NCBI GenBank assembly: GCA_047974745.1
Contig: JBKECO010000007.1
Location: 30,092 to 94,091, forward strand
Source: JBKECO01 sp047974745
Lineage (GTDB): Bacteria > Bacillota > Clostridia > Lachnospirales > Lachnospiraceae
Length of the DNA stretch: 64,000 nt
Reading direction: 5' to 3'
This document shows, piece by piece, positions 15,632 to 25,376 of the stretch (position 1 is the stretch's first letter; each line of letters starts with the position of its first letter). The notes under the pieces are model-generated. The model was not told the DNA's origin, ran no database searches, and saw only the letters and a program-made list of their open reading frames with translations. The translations under genes were made by a program, and so were the position numbers.

Positions 15632-16288
15632 ATGGGTAATTTGTTCAACTATGATAATAAGTTCTTTCAGGGATTCAATAAGATAATAGACTGTGTTGTG
15701 ATCAGTGCACTTTGGCTCCTTTTTTGCGTGCCGGTTTTTACAGCAGGTGCAGCTACCAGTGCCATGTATTATACAGTTCATAAAGTGCTGCGCGGCGGAA
15801 GAGGATATGTCTGGATCAACTTCTGGACAGGATTTAAAGAGAATTTTAAGCAGTCCACAATACTCTGGCTCATTGTATCTATAGCATCCGGACTGATGAT
15901 GTTCAATGTCTTTATTATGCGACAATACTTATTGAATAGTGGTGGAGCGTTGGGTCTGCTTTTTTATGTCTATATTGTACTGCTTCTTCTTTTAGCAATC
16001 TGGAGCATCTATCTGTTCACCTATACAAGCCGGTTCAAAAATACAATTCGTAATATAATAAAGAATACAGCCATTATTGCTCTGTTGAATCTTCCCTACT
16101 CCTTTCTCTTCCTGGTCTTTTTGATTCTTTCTACGGCAGCGATTTATCTGATTCCAATTCTGGTGTTATTACTTCCGGCGATGATGATGTGGATTTTGAA
16201 TTATTTTATGGAAAAAATTTATCGAAAATATATGTCAGAAGAGGATCTCGCAAAAGAAATTGAATTGGATAAAGAGATTCATTTATGA
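15632..16288 (+). CDS. YesL-like DUF624 membrane protein
   Basis: A 218-residue integral membrane protein of the DUF624/YesL family. Hydrophobic segments lie near residues 20-45, 85-110, 110-132 and 145-185, with a charged C-terminal tail. YesL-type proteins are often encoded with carbohydrate ABC transporters and their two-component systems, but none is adjacent here. The start is ATG 15632 behind CAGGAGAAAAT. No enzymatic motif is visible. The gene appears to be a single unit with its own promoter and direct repeats. Confidence 0.78.
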   Translation: MGNLFNYDNKFFQGFNKIIDCVVISALWLLFCVPVFTAGAATSAMYYTVHKVLRGGRGYVWINFWTGFKENFKQSTILWLIVSIASGLMMFNVFIMRQYLLNSGGALGLLFYVYIVLLLLLAIWSIYLFTYTSRFKNTIRNIIKNTAIIALLNLPYSFLFLVFLILSTAAIYLIPILVLLLPAMMMWILNYFMEKIYRKYMSEEDLAKEIELDKEIHL

Positions 16289-16312
16289 CAAAAGAGCAAG
16301 AGAAATTATGTA

Positions 16313-16341
16313 TTGCTTTCTAGAAAAACTTATAGTATATT
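16313..16341 (+). promoter_or_regulatory. Promoter of plsX-acpP
   Basis: TTGCTT (16313-16318) and TATATT (16336-16341) with 17-bp spacing, about 45 bp before the plsX start. I see no FapR-type inverted repeat here. Confidence 0.5.
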
Positions 16342-16386
16342 TCTAATAGACATGCTGGGAATGAGTATGCAAGGAGGAGAACAGTC

Positions 16387-17406
16387 ATGCAGGATAAGAT
16401 TAAAGTAGCTGTGGATGCAATGGGTGGTGACAATGCGCCGGAAGAAATTATAAAGGGTGTGGTCGAAGCTACAAAGACAGGCAGCGACTTTCAGGTGATA
16501 CTGCTTGGCAAGGAAGCACTGATCAAAGAACATCTTTCCAGACATGAATATCCATTGGATCAGATTCAGATTGTTGATGCACCTGAAATCATTGAGAATT
16601 GTGAACCTCCGGTAACAGCGATCAGATCGAAGAAGAAGTCATCCATAGTCATGGGAATGAATATGGTGAAAAATAAAGAAGCGGATGCTTTTTTATCTGC
16701 TGGAAGTACAGGTGCAGTTCTTGTAGGTGGTCAGGTTCTGGTTGGAAGAATAAAGGGTGTAGAACGTCCGCCCCTCGCACCAGTTCTGCCAACAGAAAAA
16801 GGAGTTTCCTTACTCATCGACTGCGGAGCGAACGTGGATGCAAGACCCTCACATCTTGTGCAGTTCGCCAAAATGGGTTCTATCTATATGGAATATGTAA
16901 TGGGAATTAAAAATCCACGGGTCGCTATTGTCAATATTGGTGACGAAGAGGAAAAAGGAAATGCACTTGTGAAAGAGACATTTCCATTGCTTAAGGAATG
17001 CAAGGATATTAATTTCATTGGCAGTATAGAAGCCAGAGAGATTCCACATGGCGGTGCAGATGTTATTGTATGTGAAGCGTTCGTAGGCAATGTGATTCTG
17101 AAATTATATGAAGGTGTCGGTTCGACACTCATTTCTATGGTCAAAACAGGAATGATGAGTAACATTCGAAGTAAGATCGGAGCACTTCTTGTAAAGCCGG
17201 CCTTGAAGAAGACATTAAAGGTATTTGATTCTTCAGAACATGGGGGAGCACCTCTGTTGGGGCTGAATGGTCTTGTAGTAAAAGCACATGGTAATTCCAC
17301 TGCTGCAGAGATCAGAAATGCGGTATTACAGTGTGTTACATTTACAAAACAGGGGATCAACGAAAGAATTAAAGAAAAAATCAATACCGCTTCAAACGAA
17401 GCATAG
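16387..17406 (+). CDS. plsX: Phosphate acyltransferase PlsX
   Basis: A 339-residue enzyme starting KVAVDAMGGDNAP, the family signature, with GAVLVGGQ and the C-terminal EHGGAPLLGLNG region. PlsX makes acyl-phosphate from acyl-ACP and phosphate, the first step of the PlsX/PlsY/PlsC route to phosphatidic acid. Its partner PlsY is encoded at 39.1 kb. The acyl carrier protein gene follows 15 bp downstream, an operon that fits its substrate. AAGGAGGAGAACAGTC precedes ATG. Confidence 0.95.
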   Translation: MQDKIKVAVDAMGGDNAPEEIIKGVVEATKTGSDFQVILLGKEALIKEHLSRHEYPLDQIQIVDAPEIIENCEPPVTAIRSKKKSSIVMGMNMVKNKEADAFLSAGSTGAVLVGGQVLVGRIKGVERPPLAPVLPTEKGVSLLIDCGANVDARPSHLVQFAKMGSIYMEYVMGIKNPRVAIVNIGDEEEKGNALVKETFPLLKECKDINFIGSIEAREIPHGGADVIVCEAFVGNVILKLYEGVGSTLISMVKTGMMSNIRSKIGALLVKPALKKTLKVFDSSEHGGAPLLGLNGLVVKAHGNSTAAEIRNAVLQCVTFTKQGINERIKEKINTASNEA

Positions 17407-17421
17407 AAAGGGAGAAGAAAG

Positions 17422-17652
17422 ATGGAATTCGAAAAACTGAAAAAAATCATAGCAGAAGTATTAAATGTGGATGAGGATGAAATTACAATGAACACTACAT
17501 TCGTGGATGATCTTGGAGCAGACTCGCTTGATATTTTTCAAATTATCATGGGAATTGAAGAAGAGTTTGACGTAGAAATCCAGAATGAAGATGCTGAGAA
17601 GATCATAACAGTCTCAGATGCGATAGATCGAATCAAAAATGCTTTGAATTAG
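17422..17652 (+). CDS. acpP: Acyl carrier protein
   Basis: A 76-residue acidic protein with the phosphopantetheine attachment motif GADSLD, Ser35 being the modified residue. It carries growing acyl chains in fatty acid synthesis and feeds PlsX. It is preceded by plsX and followed by a strong terminator. Charge and length are typical of a primary-metabolism ACP rather than a polyketide carrier domain. Confidence 0.95.
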   Translation: MEFEKLKKIIAEVLNVDEDEITMNTTFVDDLGADSLDIFQIIMGIEEEFDVEIQNEDAEKIITVSDAIDRIKNALN

Positions 17653-17661
17653 TGTAATTGC

Positions 17662-17693
17662 AGAAAGCTCTAGACATGGAGCTTTCTTTTTTT
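17662..17693 (+). terminator. Terminator after acpP
   Basis: Perfect 9-bp stem AGAAAGCTC / GAGCTTTCT with an 8-base loop and T7. Confidence 0.85.
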
Positions 17694-17734
17694 ATAGTAT
17701 GGACATCCCCTAGCTGATGCTTTTTTATAGTATG
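17688..17734 (+). repeat. Two 14-bp direct repeats between acpP and rnc
   Basis: TTTTTTATAGTATG occurs at 17688-17701 and again at 17721-17734, 33 bp apart. The first copy includes the terminator T tract. It looks like a small duplication. Confidence 0.5.
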
Positions 17735-17765
17735 AAACGCACATGTACAGTAGTGCAAGGAACGG

Positions 17766-17794
17766 TTGAAGTGTAGAGGACACTTTGGTATGAT
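17766..17794 (+). promoter_or_regulatory. Promoter of the rnc-smc-ftsY unit
   Basis: TTGAAG (17766-17771) and TATGAT (17789-17794) with 17-bp spacing, about 60 bp upstream of rnc. Confidence 0.6.
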
Positions 17795-17856
17795 AGAATG
17801 TAATGATATTATTGTGTGGTCAAAGAATATGGGACCTGATCTGAGAGGTGATTGGA

Positions 17857-18573
17857 TTGAGATTAGCAGATTTTGAAGCAAAAATTGATTATAAATTTCA
17901 GGAAATACAGCTATTGGAGCAGGCAATGACCCACAGCTCCTATGCAAATGAAAAACAAGCCGGAAAAAGGGATAATGAGAGACTGGAGTTTTTGGGTGAT
18001 GCTGTCTTGGAACTGGTCAGCAGTGAATTTTTATTTTCTGAATACCCGTCCATGAAAGAAGGCGATCTGACAAAACTAAGAGCAAGTCTCGTATGCGAAC
18101 CGACACTGGCTGATTGTGCAGAACAACTGTCGATCGGAACTTATGTTCATCTGGGCAAGGGGGAAGACCAGACAGGTGGAAGAAAAAGAAAATCGATCTT
18201 GTCCGATGCACTCGAGGCACTGATCGGGGCGATTTATCTGGATGGTGGTCTTGCTAATGCAAAGGAGTTCATTCTGCAATTTATATTGACTGACATAGAG
18301 AACAAAAAACTCTTTTATGATAGCAAGACTATCCTGCAGGAATATGTACAGGGAAATTATTCTGAGGAATTAGTATATGCATTGATCGGTGAAGAGGGAC
18401 CTGATCATGATAAACGATTCCATGCTGAGGCAAGAATTGGAAGCCGGGCGATAGGGACGGGAATCGGACATACAAAAAAGGCAGCAGAACAACAGGCTGC
18501 ATATGAAGCATTACTGAATCTGAAAAATGATGGTAAGGAGAACTTGGGGAATCATGTACTTAAAAAGCATTGA
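17857..18573 (+). CDS. rnc: Ribonuclease III
   Basis: A protein of about 238 residues. The N-terminal catalytic domain contains the signature ERLEFLGDAVLELV and the second acidic cluster SDALEALIGAIYLDGG. A C-terminal double-stranded RNA-binding domain runs from about residue 155 and ends GHTKKAAEQQAAYEAL. It cuts dsRNA in rRNA precursors and mRNAs. A GTG at 17848 is in frame, but AGAGGTG (17844-17850) lies six bases before TTG 17857, so I take TTG as the start. The 3' end overlaps smc by 20 bp. Confidence 0.93.
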   Translation: MRLADFEAKIDYKFQEIQLLEQAMTHSSYANEKQAGKRDNERLEFLGDAVLELVSSEFLFSEYPSMKEGDLTKLRASLVCEPTLADCAEQLSIGTYVHLGKGEDQTGGRKRKSILSDALEALIGAIYLDGGLANAKEFILQFILTDIENKKLFYDSKTILQEYVQGNYSEELVYALIGEEGPDHDKRFHAEARIGSRAIGTGIGHTKKAAEQQAAYEALLNLKNDGKENLGNHVLKKH

Positions 18574-21500
18574 GGTGCAGGGATTTAAATCCTTTGCGAA
18601 TAGAATGACCTTTGATTTTCATAACGGCATTACTGGAATCGTTGGTCCAAATGGCAGTGGTAAGAGCAATGTTGCAGATGCCGTACGCTGGGTATTGGGA
18701 GAGCAAAGCGCCAAGCAGCTGCGTGGAGCCAATATGCAGGATGTCATTTTTGCAGGAACAGAGAATAGAAAGCCATTGAGCTTTGCCTATGTTGCGATTA
18801 CACTTGATAATTCCGATCACAGACTGAATCTCGATTTTGAAGAAGTAACTGTAGCCAGAAGGGTCTACCGCTCAGGGGAAAGCGAATATCTGATCAATGG
18901 AACCTCCTGTAGACTTAAGGATGTTCATGAGCTTTTTTATGATACCGGTATTGGAAAAGAAGGATATTCGATCATTGGACAGGGTCAAGTCGAAAAGATC
19001 CTTAGTGGAAAACCAGAAGAGCGACGAGAATTATTCGACGAAGCGGCAGGAATCGTTAAATTCAAACGAAGAAAACAGGCAGCTCAAAAGAAATTGGAGA
19101 GTGAACATGACAACCTGCTCCGAATCAGTGATATTTTATCAGAGCTGGAACGACAGGTCGGACCTCTTGAAAAACAAGCCGCAAAGGCAAAACAGTTCCT
19201 TCAGCTTAAGAGTGAGCAAAAAGAATTTGATATCCGCCTGTTCTTAAAAGATATGCATAAGATGGAAACGGAATCAAAAGATCTGGAATACAATCGCAGT
19301 CTGGCCATGGAGCAGACAGAGAATTTCAAGGAACAGTATCAGAGAATAAAAACAGAATATGAAGAATTAGAGCAAGAGATCCAGGGACTTGATGAGCTGA
19401 TTCAGACAGAAAAAGACAGCACAGGTCAAGATGAGCTGCTCAAAGGAAGAATGGAAGGGCAGATCGAGATCTTAAAGGAACAGATCAAATCCCTTTCCGT
19501 ATCCGATGATCATTACAAAAACAGAGTGCTCGGAATCGAAACAGAGAAGAATGCAAGAATGGAAGAGGCCAGTCAGCATCGAACCAAGCAGCAGGGTTGT
19601 GAAGCTCAGGTAGAAACTGTTGCAGAAAGTCTTAAAACAGCAGAGGCGGAGTGGAAAGAACTACAGCAGTCCATTACGGAATCCAGTCAACTGGTGGAAG
19701 ATGGTAAATCAGAGCTGATCGAACTGTTGAACAGAAAAACATCGTTAAAAACGAATCAGCAGCGACTGACCACCATGTCTGAGCAGATCAATATCAGAAA
19801 GGCACAGCTATCCCAGAAGATCCTGCAGAGAAAAACAGAGGAACAAAGTGTTATTGATACCCTTTTGCAGTTGGAGAGCCAGAATGAGAAGCTTGAGCAG
19901 GAGGTTGAACTTTGCCTGGAGAAGGAGAGGAAGAAAAAAGAAGAAATCAAGGAATGGCACCTAAAAAGAAATCGAAATGCCATGGATATGGAATCTCAGT
20001 CAAAAAGCTATCATCAGAATTATTCCAGAATGGAATCATTGAAAAATATTGCGGAGCGATACGATGGATATGGAAACAGTATTCGCAGAGTCATGGAGCA
20101 AAAAGAGAAGGAGACCGGGCTGATTGGTGTTATTTCTGACTTGATCAGGGTAAGTAAGGAGCATGAGACTGCAATCGAAACAGCCCTTGGCGGCCGAATT
20201 CAAAATATTGTTACTGCAGATGAAGAAACTGCAAAGAAAATGATTTCTTATCTGAAAGCAAATAAATATGGCAGGGCGACTTTTTTGCCATTAAATGCAG
20301 TAGAATCCAGAGGGGAATATCGTTATCCCCAGGCTCTTCAAGAACCAGGGGTGATTGGTCTTGCTCATCAGCTGATCGAATGCGATCCGCAATACAAAAA
20401 GATCATACAATCACTGGCAGGTGGGATCTTAGTGGTAGATCACATTGATCGAGCAGTAAAGATCGCCAGAAAATACCGATATACTCTGCATATTGTCACC
20501 CTGGAGGGAGAATCCTTAAGTGCCGGTGGGTCAATGACCGGTGGAGCATTTAAGAACAATAGTAATCTCTTAGGAAGAAATCGGGAAATCGAAGAGCTCG
20601 AATTAAAATGCAAGGAAATGCAAAAAGAACAAATACAGCTGAGTCACAGAAAAGAAGAAATCGAAACAGCGATTGCCCTGTTGACAGATGATCTGGAGGA
20701 ATCTGTTCAGATGAGACAGGAAATACTGATGTCAAAGCATTCTGTGCAGACACAAATCGACAATCTTGCGCAGCAAAAGTCAGAACAGGACCAGCTCTTT
20801 AAGAGCACACAGTTCGAAAATTCTGAATTAGAAAGACAGATCAGTGAAATCCGAACAGAGCAAGAGGAAGTCACCAGAGGTCAGGATGAAATCGATTTTC
20901 GTCAGCAGGAAATGGAAAAGAATATCAGTAAGTGGCAGCAGGAGCTGGAGGAACATGAGTATCTGGAGACGAGTGCATCGCAAAAAATCGCACAGATTCA
21001 GATTGAACATGCAGGAGTGCTGCAGAGTCTGGATTTTGCAAGGGAAAACCTGCAAAGAGTAACGGCTGAAATTGAGAGATATGATATTCAAATCAAAGAA
21101 CTTACAGAGGAAGCGGAGCATGCAAAAGGCGATGTGAAGGTCAAGGAGCAGGAAATCACGGATCTGCTGTCAGGGATTCGGGATGCTGAGACAAAAATCA
21201 GTGAGAATAAGAAAGAAACACTCCTGCAGCAGGAAAAAAGAGAAAAGCTTACCATCACACAAAAGGAGTTTTTTGACAAACGAGAGAAGATATCAGAGAG
21301 CCTGAATGATCTCGATAAGGAATTATACAGATTGAATTCCATGCTGGAAAAGAATGATGAGATCAAATCCTCCCGGATTCAGTATATTTGGGAGGAATAT
21401 GAGCTGACACCTCGTCAGTCTCTAGAACTTTTTGATGAGATCGAGGTCAGTCATCAGCAGTTGAAGCAGCAGCTGGGTGAATTAAAGGATAAGATCAAAA

Positions 21501-22114
21501 ATCTCGGCAATGTCAATGTGAATGCGATCGAAGAATACAAAGAAGTATCGGAGAGATATACGTTCCTGCATGATCAGCATAGTGACCTGGTGGAGGCAGA
21601 AGAAGAATTAAGGAAAATCATCGCAGAGCTGGACGAAGGTATGCGAGCACAGTTCACAGAGAAATTTCAGTTGATCCAAAAGGAATTTGATAAGGCCTTC
21701 AAAGAGCTGTTCGGTGGTGGCAAAGGAACCTTAGAGTTGATGGAGGGAGAAGATCTTTTGGAGAGCGGCGTCAGAATCATTGCACAGCCACCTGGCAAAA
21801 AGCTCCAGAATATGGTTCTTTTATCCGGTGGAGAAAAGGCTCTGACTGCAATTGCCCTTCTTTTTGCCATTCAAAATCTAAAACCATCACCATTTTGCCT
21901 GTTGGATGAAATTGAAGCTGCCCTTGATGATTCCAATGTTGGTCGATTTGCAGATTATCTTCACAAGCTTACTGCAAGCACGCAGTTTATTATGATTACA
22001 CACCGAAGAGGCACAATGGCAGCATCAGACCGCCTTTATGGCATTACAATGCAGGAAAAAGGAGTTTCTACGATGGTGTCCGTGAATTTGATCGAACACC
22101 AGCTCAATAAATAA
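18554..22114 (+). CDS. smc: Chromosome segregation/condensin protein SMC
   Basis: A full-length SMC of 1186 residues. The Walker A GPNGSGKSN is at residues 31-39. Two long coiled coils flank a hinge domain at roughly 505-660, and the C-terminal head has the signature LLSGGEKAL and Walker B FCLLDEIEAALDD. It forms the ATP-driven ring that, with ScpA and ScpB, organises and segregates the chromosome. ATG 18554 starts at the conserved MYLKSIEVQGFKSF; an earlier in-frame start at 18527 lies inside rnc. Its stop overlaps ftsY by one base (TAATG). Confidence 0.96.
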   Translation: MYLKSIEVQGFKSFANRMTFDFHNGITGIVGPNGSGKSNVADAVRWVLGEQSAKQLRGANMQDVIFAGTENRKPLSFAYVAITLDNSDHRLNLDFEEVTVARRVYRSGESEYLINGTSCRLKDVHELFYDTGIGKEGYSIIGQGQVEKILSGKPEERRELFDEAAGIVKFKRRKQAAQKKLESEHDNLLRISDILSELERQVGPLEKQAAKAKQFLQLKSEQKEFDIRLFLKDMHKMETESKDLEYNRSLAMEQTENFKEQYQRIKTEYEELEQEIQGLDELIQTEKDSTGQDELLKGRMEGQIEILKEQIKSLSVSDDHYKNRVLGIETEKNARMEEASQHRTKQQGCEAQVETVAESLKTAEAEWKELQQSITESSQLVEDGKSELIELLNRKTSLKTNQQRLTTMSEQINIRKAQLSQKILQRKTEEQSVIDTLLQLESQNEKLEQEVELCLEKERKKKEEIKEWHLKRNRNAMDMESQSKSYHQNYSRMESLKNIAERYDGYGNSIRRVMEQKEKETGLIGVISDLIRVSKEHETAIETALGGRIQNIVTADEETAKKMISYLKANKYGRATFLPLNAVESRGEYRYPQALQEPGVIGLAHQLIECDPQYKKIIQSLAGGILVVDHIDRAVKIARKYRYTLHIVTLEGESLSAGGSMTGGAFKNNSNLLGRNREIEELELKCKEMQKEQIQLSHRKEEIETAIALLTDDLEESVQMRQEILMSKHSVQTQIDNLAQQKSEQDQLFKSTQFENSELERQISEIRTEQEEVTRGQDEIDFRQQEMEKNISKWQQELEEHEYLETSASQKIAQIQIEHAGVLQSLDFARENLQRVTAEIERYDIQIKELTEEAEHAKGDVKVKEQEITDLLSGIRDAETKISENKKETLLQQEKREKLTITQKEFFDKREKISESLNDLDKELYRLNSMLEKNDEIKSSRIQYIWEEYELTPRQSLELFDEIEVSHQQLKQQLGELKDKIKNLGNVNVNAIEEYKEVSERYTFLHDQHSDLVEAEEELRKIIAELDEGMRAQFTEKFQLIQKEFDKAFKELFGGGKGTLELMEGEDLLESGVRIIAQPPGKKLQNMVLLSGGEKALTAIALLFAIQNLKPSPFCLLDEIEAALDDSNVGRFADYLHKLTASTQFIMITHRRGTMAASDRLYGITMQEKGVSTMVSVNLIEHQLNK

Positions 22115-23088
22115 TGGATAATAAGCAGGAGTATGCAAACATGAGTGAAGAAAAAAAGGGGTTTTTTGGCCGACTGGTGGCAGGACTTACAAAGACCAGA
22201 GAAAATATAGTTTCGGGTATTGACAGCATTTTTAAAGGATTTACCAGTATCGATGATGAGTTTTATGATGAAATCGAAGAAATACTTGTAATGGGTGACA
22301 TTGGAATACATGCGGCAACAGATATTATAGAAAAGTTAAAGACTAAGGTCAAGGAGCAAAAGATAAAGGAACCTGCAGCATGTAAACAGCTTCTGATCGA
22401 TAGTATAAAAGAAGAGATGGCGGTGGAAGAGACTGCATATCTGTTTGAGGAAGAACCCTCTGTTCTGCTGATTATTGGTGTGAATGGCGTCGGAAAGACA
22501 ACAAGCGTTGGAAAGCTTGCGGGCAAATTACGAAAAAATGGAAAGAAAGTCGTGATCGCAGCTGCAGATACATTTCGAGCTGCTGCAGGCAGCCAGCTGC
22601 AGGAGTGGGCGAACAGAGCCGGAGCAGAAATGATCGGAGGTCAGGAAGGAGCAGATCCGGCATCTGTGATCTATGATGCAATTGCATCTGCAAAATCAAA
22701 AAAAGCGGATATTCTGATCTGTGACACAGCGGGCAGACTACATAATAAGAAAAACCTGATGGAGGAGCTGAAAAAGATTAACCGTATCATAGATAAGGAG
22801 TATTCTCAGATGCACCGTGAGACCCTGGTGGTCCTTGATGCGACAACAGGTCAAAATGCACTGGCACAGGCAAAACAGTTTTGCGAAGTAGCGGATGTGA
22901 CTGGAATCATATTAACGAAAATGGATGGGACGGCAAAGGGTGGAATTGCAGTTGCGATCCAGTCCGAACTAAGGATTCCGGTGAAGTATATCGGTGTAGG
23001 TGAGAGTATTGACGACTTGCAGAAATTTAACTCCAATGAATTCGTGAACGCACTATTTGATGTAGCAGATCAGGAACAGGAAGGATAA
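22114..23088 (+). CDS. ftsY: Signal recognition particle receptor FtsY
   Basis: A 324-residue SRP GTPase with the P-loop GVNGVGKTT at residues 122-130, DTAGR and TKMDG motifs in the NG domain. The N-terminal region is short and lacks the long acidic A domain of E. coli, as in other Firmicutes. It docks Ffh-bound ribosomes at the membrane. It is translationally coupled to smc. Its partner gene ffh lies 2.8 kb downstream, separated by ilvA and a DUF4349 lipoprotein. Confidence 0.95.
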   Translation: MDNKQEYANMSEEKKGFFGRLVAGLTKTRENIVSGIDSIFKGFTSIDDEFYDEIEEILVMGDIGIHAATDIIEKLKTKVKEQKIKEPAACKQLLIDSIKEEMAVEETAYLFEEEPSVLLIIGVNGVGKTTSVGKLAGKLRKNGKKVVIAAADTFRAAAGSQLQEWANRAGAEMIGGQEGADPASVIYDAIASAKSKKADILICDTAGRLHNKKNLMEELKKINRIIDKEYSQMHRETLVVLDATTGQNALAQAKQFCEVADVTGIILTKMDGTAKGGIAVAIQSELRIPVKYIGVGESIDDLQKFNSNEFVNALFDVADQEQEG

Positions 23089-23091
23089 CAT

Positions 23092-24303
23092 ATGCTGACA
23101 TTAGACAAATTTGAGGAAGCAAGTGAAAAGGTAAAAGAGGTCACGCTTGAGACCAAGCTTGTATACAGTGAATATTTAAGTGCCCTGACCGGAAACAAGG
23201 TCTATCTAAAGCCTGAGAATATGCAGTTGACAGGCTCCTACAAGCTCCGGGGCGCATATTACAAAATAAGCACGCTTTCAAAGGAAGAACGTGAAAAAGG
23301 ATTGATTACAGCATCAGCAGGCAATCATGCCCAGGGCGTTGCCTACGCTGCAAAATCATGTGGAGCAAAAGCAGTTATCGTGATGCCGACAACTACGCCT
23401 TTGATCAAGGTGAATAGGACAAAAAGCTATGGCGCAGAAGTAGTGCTGCATGGGGATGTATATGATGAAGCATGTGAGTTTGCCTATGAACTTTCGCAAA
23501 AGATGGGTTATACCTTTATTCATCCATTTGATGATATCACGGTTGCAACAGGACAAGGAAGCGTGGCTATGGAGATCTTCAAAGAACTTCCCCTGGTAGA
23601 ATATATTCTGGTTCCTGTGGGCGGCGGTGGATTGGCTACGGGAGTGTCTGCACTGGCAAAGCTGCTGAATCCGTCAATCAAAGTGATCGGAATCGAGCCG
23701 GCAGGTGCAGCTGGACTAAAGGCATCCTTTGAAGCAGGCAGACCGGTAACACTTGAGAAAATAAACACCATTGCGGATGGTACTGCAGTAAAAACGCCGG
23801 GAGAGAAAATATTTCCTTATCTTCAGAAGAATCTGGATGACATCATCACCGTGGAAGATGATGAACTGGTAGTTGCATTTTTAGATATGGTCGAAAATCA
23901 TAAGATGGTGGTGGAAAATTCCGGGCTTTTGACAGTAGCTGCATTGAAACGTCTTGATATGAAAGGAAAGAGAGTCGTATCGATCTTAAGCGGCGGCAAT
24001 ATGGATGTCATCACCATGTCATCTGTAGTACAGCAGGGACTGATCTTTCGGGATCGTATTTTTACAGTATCCGTACTATTGCCTGACAAACCTGGAGAAT
24101 TAAGTAAAATAGCAGATACTATTGCAAAAGAACAAGGAAATGTTATAAAATTAGAGCATAACCAGTTCGTAAGTATCAACAGAAATGCAGCAGTGGAACT
24201 GAGAATTACTCTTGAATGCTTTGGGACAGAACATAAAGCGCAGATAATGCAGGCACTTGAACAAAAAGAATATAAGCCAAAGCTGGTTCGGACTAATTTG
24301 TAA
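23092..24303 (+). CDS. ilvA: Threonine ammonia-lyase with C-terminal ACT-like domain
   Basis: A 403-residue fold-type II PLP enzyme. Lys51 in GSYKLRGA forms the Schiff base, SAGNHAQG binds substrate, and the glycine loop VGGGGLATG binds PLP phosphate. The last 75 residues (from about FTVSVLLPDKPGEL) form a single ACT-like regulatory domain. It deaminates threonine to 2-oxobutyrate and ammonia. The short form with one ACT-like domain occurs in both catabolic and biosynthetic enzymes, so the role is not fixed by sequence. It starts 3 bp after ftsY, an unusual place for amino-acid metabolism. Confidence 0.9.
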   Translation: MLTLDKFEEASEKVKEVTLETKLVYSEYLSALTGNKVYLKPENMQLTGSYKLRGAYYKISTLSKEEREKGLITASAGNHAQGVAYAAKSCGAKAVIVMPTTTPLIKVNRTKSYGAEVVLHGDVYDEACEFAYELSQKMGYTFIHPFDDITVATGQGSVAMEIFKELPLVEYILVPVGGGGLATGVSALAKLLNPSIKVIGIEPAGAAGLKASFEAGRPVTLEKINTIADGTAVKTPGEKIFPYLQKNLDDIITVEDDELVVAFLDMVENHKMVVENSGLLTVAALKRLDMKGKRVVSILSGGNMDVITMSSVVQQGLIFRDRIFTVSVLLPDKPGELSKIADTIAKEQGNVIKLEHNQFVSINRNAAVELRITLECFGTEHKAQIMQALEQKEYKPKLVRTNL

Positions 24304-24364
24304 TTTTCCAAAACAGAAGTGGTTCTGGAACGGATTGTTCAAGATAGCAAGAGGGAGGTATTTC

Positions 24365-25375
24365 ATGAATGTAAAGAGAGGCAGAGGGAAGAACTATTTC
24401 ACGTTATTGATCCTGACAATTTTGCTTAGTTCTTTTTCCGTATTAGGGCTGAGCGGATGTGCAAGTTCCTATTCGGAAGGAGCAGAGACCGGGAACAGCT
24501 ACTATACAGAAGGCAGCTATATGGAAGAGTTCAGTCTAGATCAGTCAGTAGCCAGTGATAGTGCTGAACTGGATGCAACTTCCACCACGGATCTTCCGAC
24601 AGCTGAGCTTCCGGCGACAGAACAGAAGTGGATCACAACCCAGTCGCTTTCCATGGAGACAACGGATTTTGATGCTACTATAGAATCGATCGAGGCACTT
24701 GCCAAAGAAAACGGCGGACATATCGAACAGTCACAGGTGAATGGCAGCGAGGAACTTAACAACCGTAATGCATCCTATACGATCCGAATTCCTGCAGATG
24801 TACTGGAAACCTTTTCAGATCAGATCCAGGGGCTTGCGACCGTGACCTATACAAGCACGAATGCAACAGATGTCACGCTTTCATACGTAGACACACAAAG
24901 CTATCTCGAATCATTGCGAACAGAGCAGGAAACGCTGCTCGATATCCTTGATAATGCAACAGAGGTGGCAGATGTCATAGCGATCCAGTCACAGCTGACT
25001 CAGGTTCGATATATGATCAACTCCTATGAATCGCAGCTCAGAGTCATGGACGACCAGATTAGTTACAGCACGATGTACCTGGATCTCGCTGAAGTCGACA
25101 GGGAGTCCGAAGTGGGTGATGGAAGCTTTTGGGAAGATGTAGGACAGAATCTTTCTGAGAACTGGTACGTATTTTCACAGCTCGTGCGGGCATTCGGAGT
25201 CATGTTATTCTCGATGATTCCTTTCTGGATTCCGCTGATCGTTATTGTACTTTTGGTTGTGTTCATAGTACGGCTCATTTCGAATAGAAAGAATCATAGA
25301 AAGAATAAAGGTAAGTCCAATGGGAAAGATGAAGCGCATCAGGAGAATCAGACCGAAGAAAATAAAGGAAATTAA
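24365..25375 (+). CDS. DUF4349 lipoprotein with C-terminal membrane anchor
   Basis: A 336-residue secreted protein. A lipoprotein signal peptide ends in the lipobox LSGC (Cys at about residue 31). A low-complexity acidic linker follows, then the DUF4349 domain from about residue 95 with helical coiled segments, and a transmembrane helix near residues 280-305 (MIPFWIPLIVIVLLVVFIV). The tail is charged (KNRKNKGKSN-type). The protein is thus anchored at both ends of its outer domain. An upstream in-frame ATG at 24257 lies in ilvA; GGGAGGTATTTC before ATG 24365 sets the start. The function is unknown. Confidence 0.82.
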   Translation: MNVKRGRGKNYFTLLILTILLSSFSVLGLSGCASSYSEGAETGNSYYTEGSYMEEFSLDQSVASDSAELDATSTTDLPTAELPATEQKWITTQSLSMETTDFDATIESIEALAKENGGHIEQSQVNGSEELNNRNASYTIRIPADVLETFSDQIQGLATVTYTSTNATDVTLSYVDTQSYLESLRTEQETLLDILDNATEVADVIAIQSQLTQVRYMINSYESQLRVMDDQISYSTMYLDLAEVDRESEVGDGSFWEDVGQNLSENWYVFSQLVRAFGVMLFSMIPFWIPLIVIVLLVVFIVRLISNRKNHRKNKGKSNGKDEAHQENQTEENKGN

Positions 25376-25376
25376 G

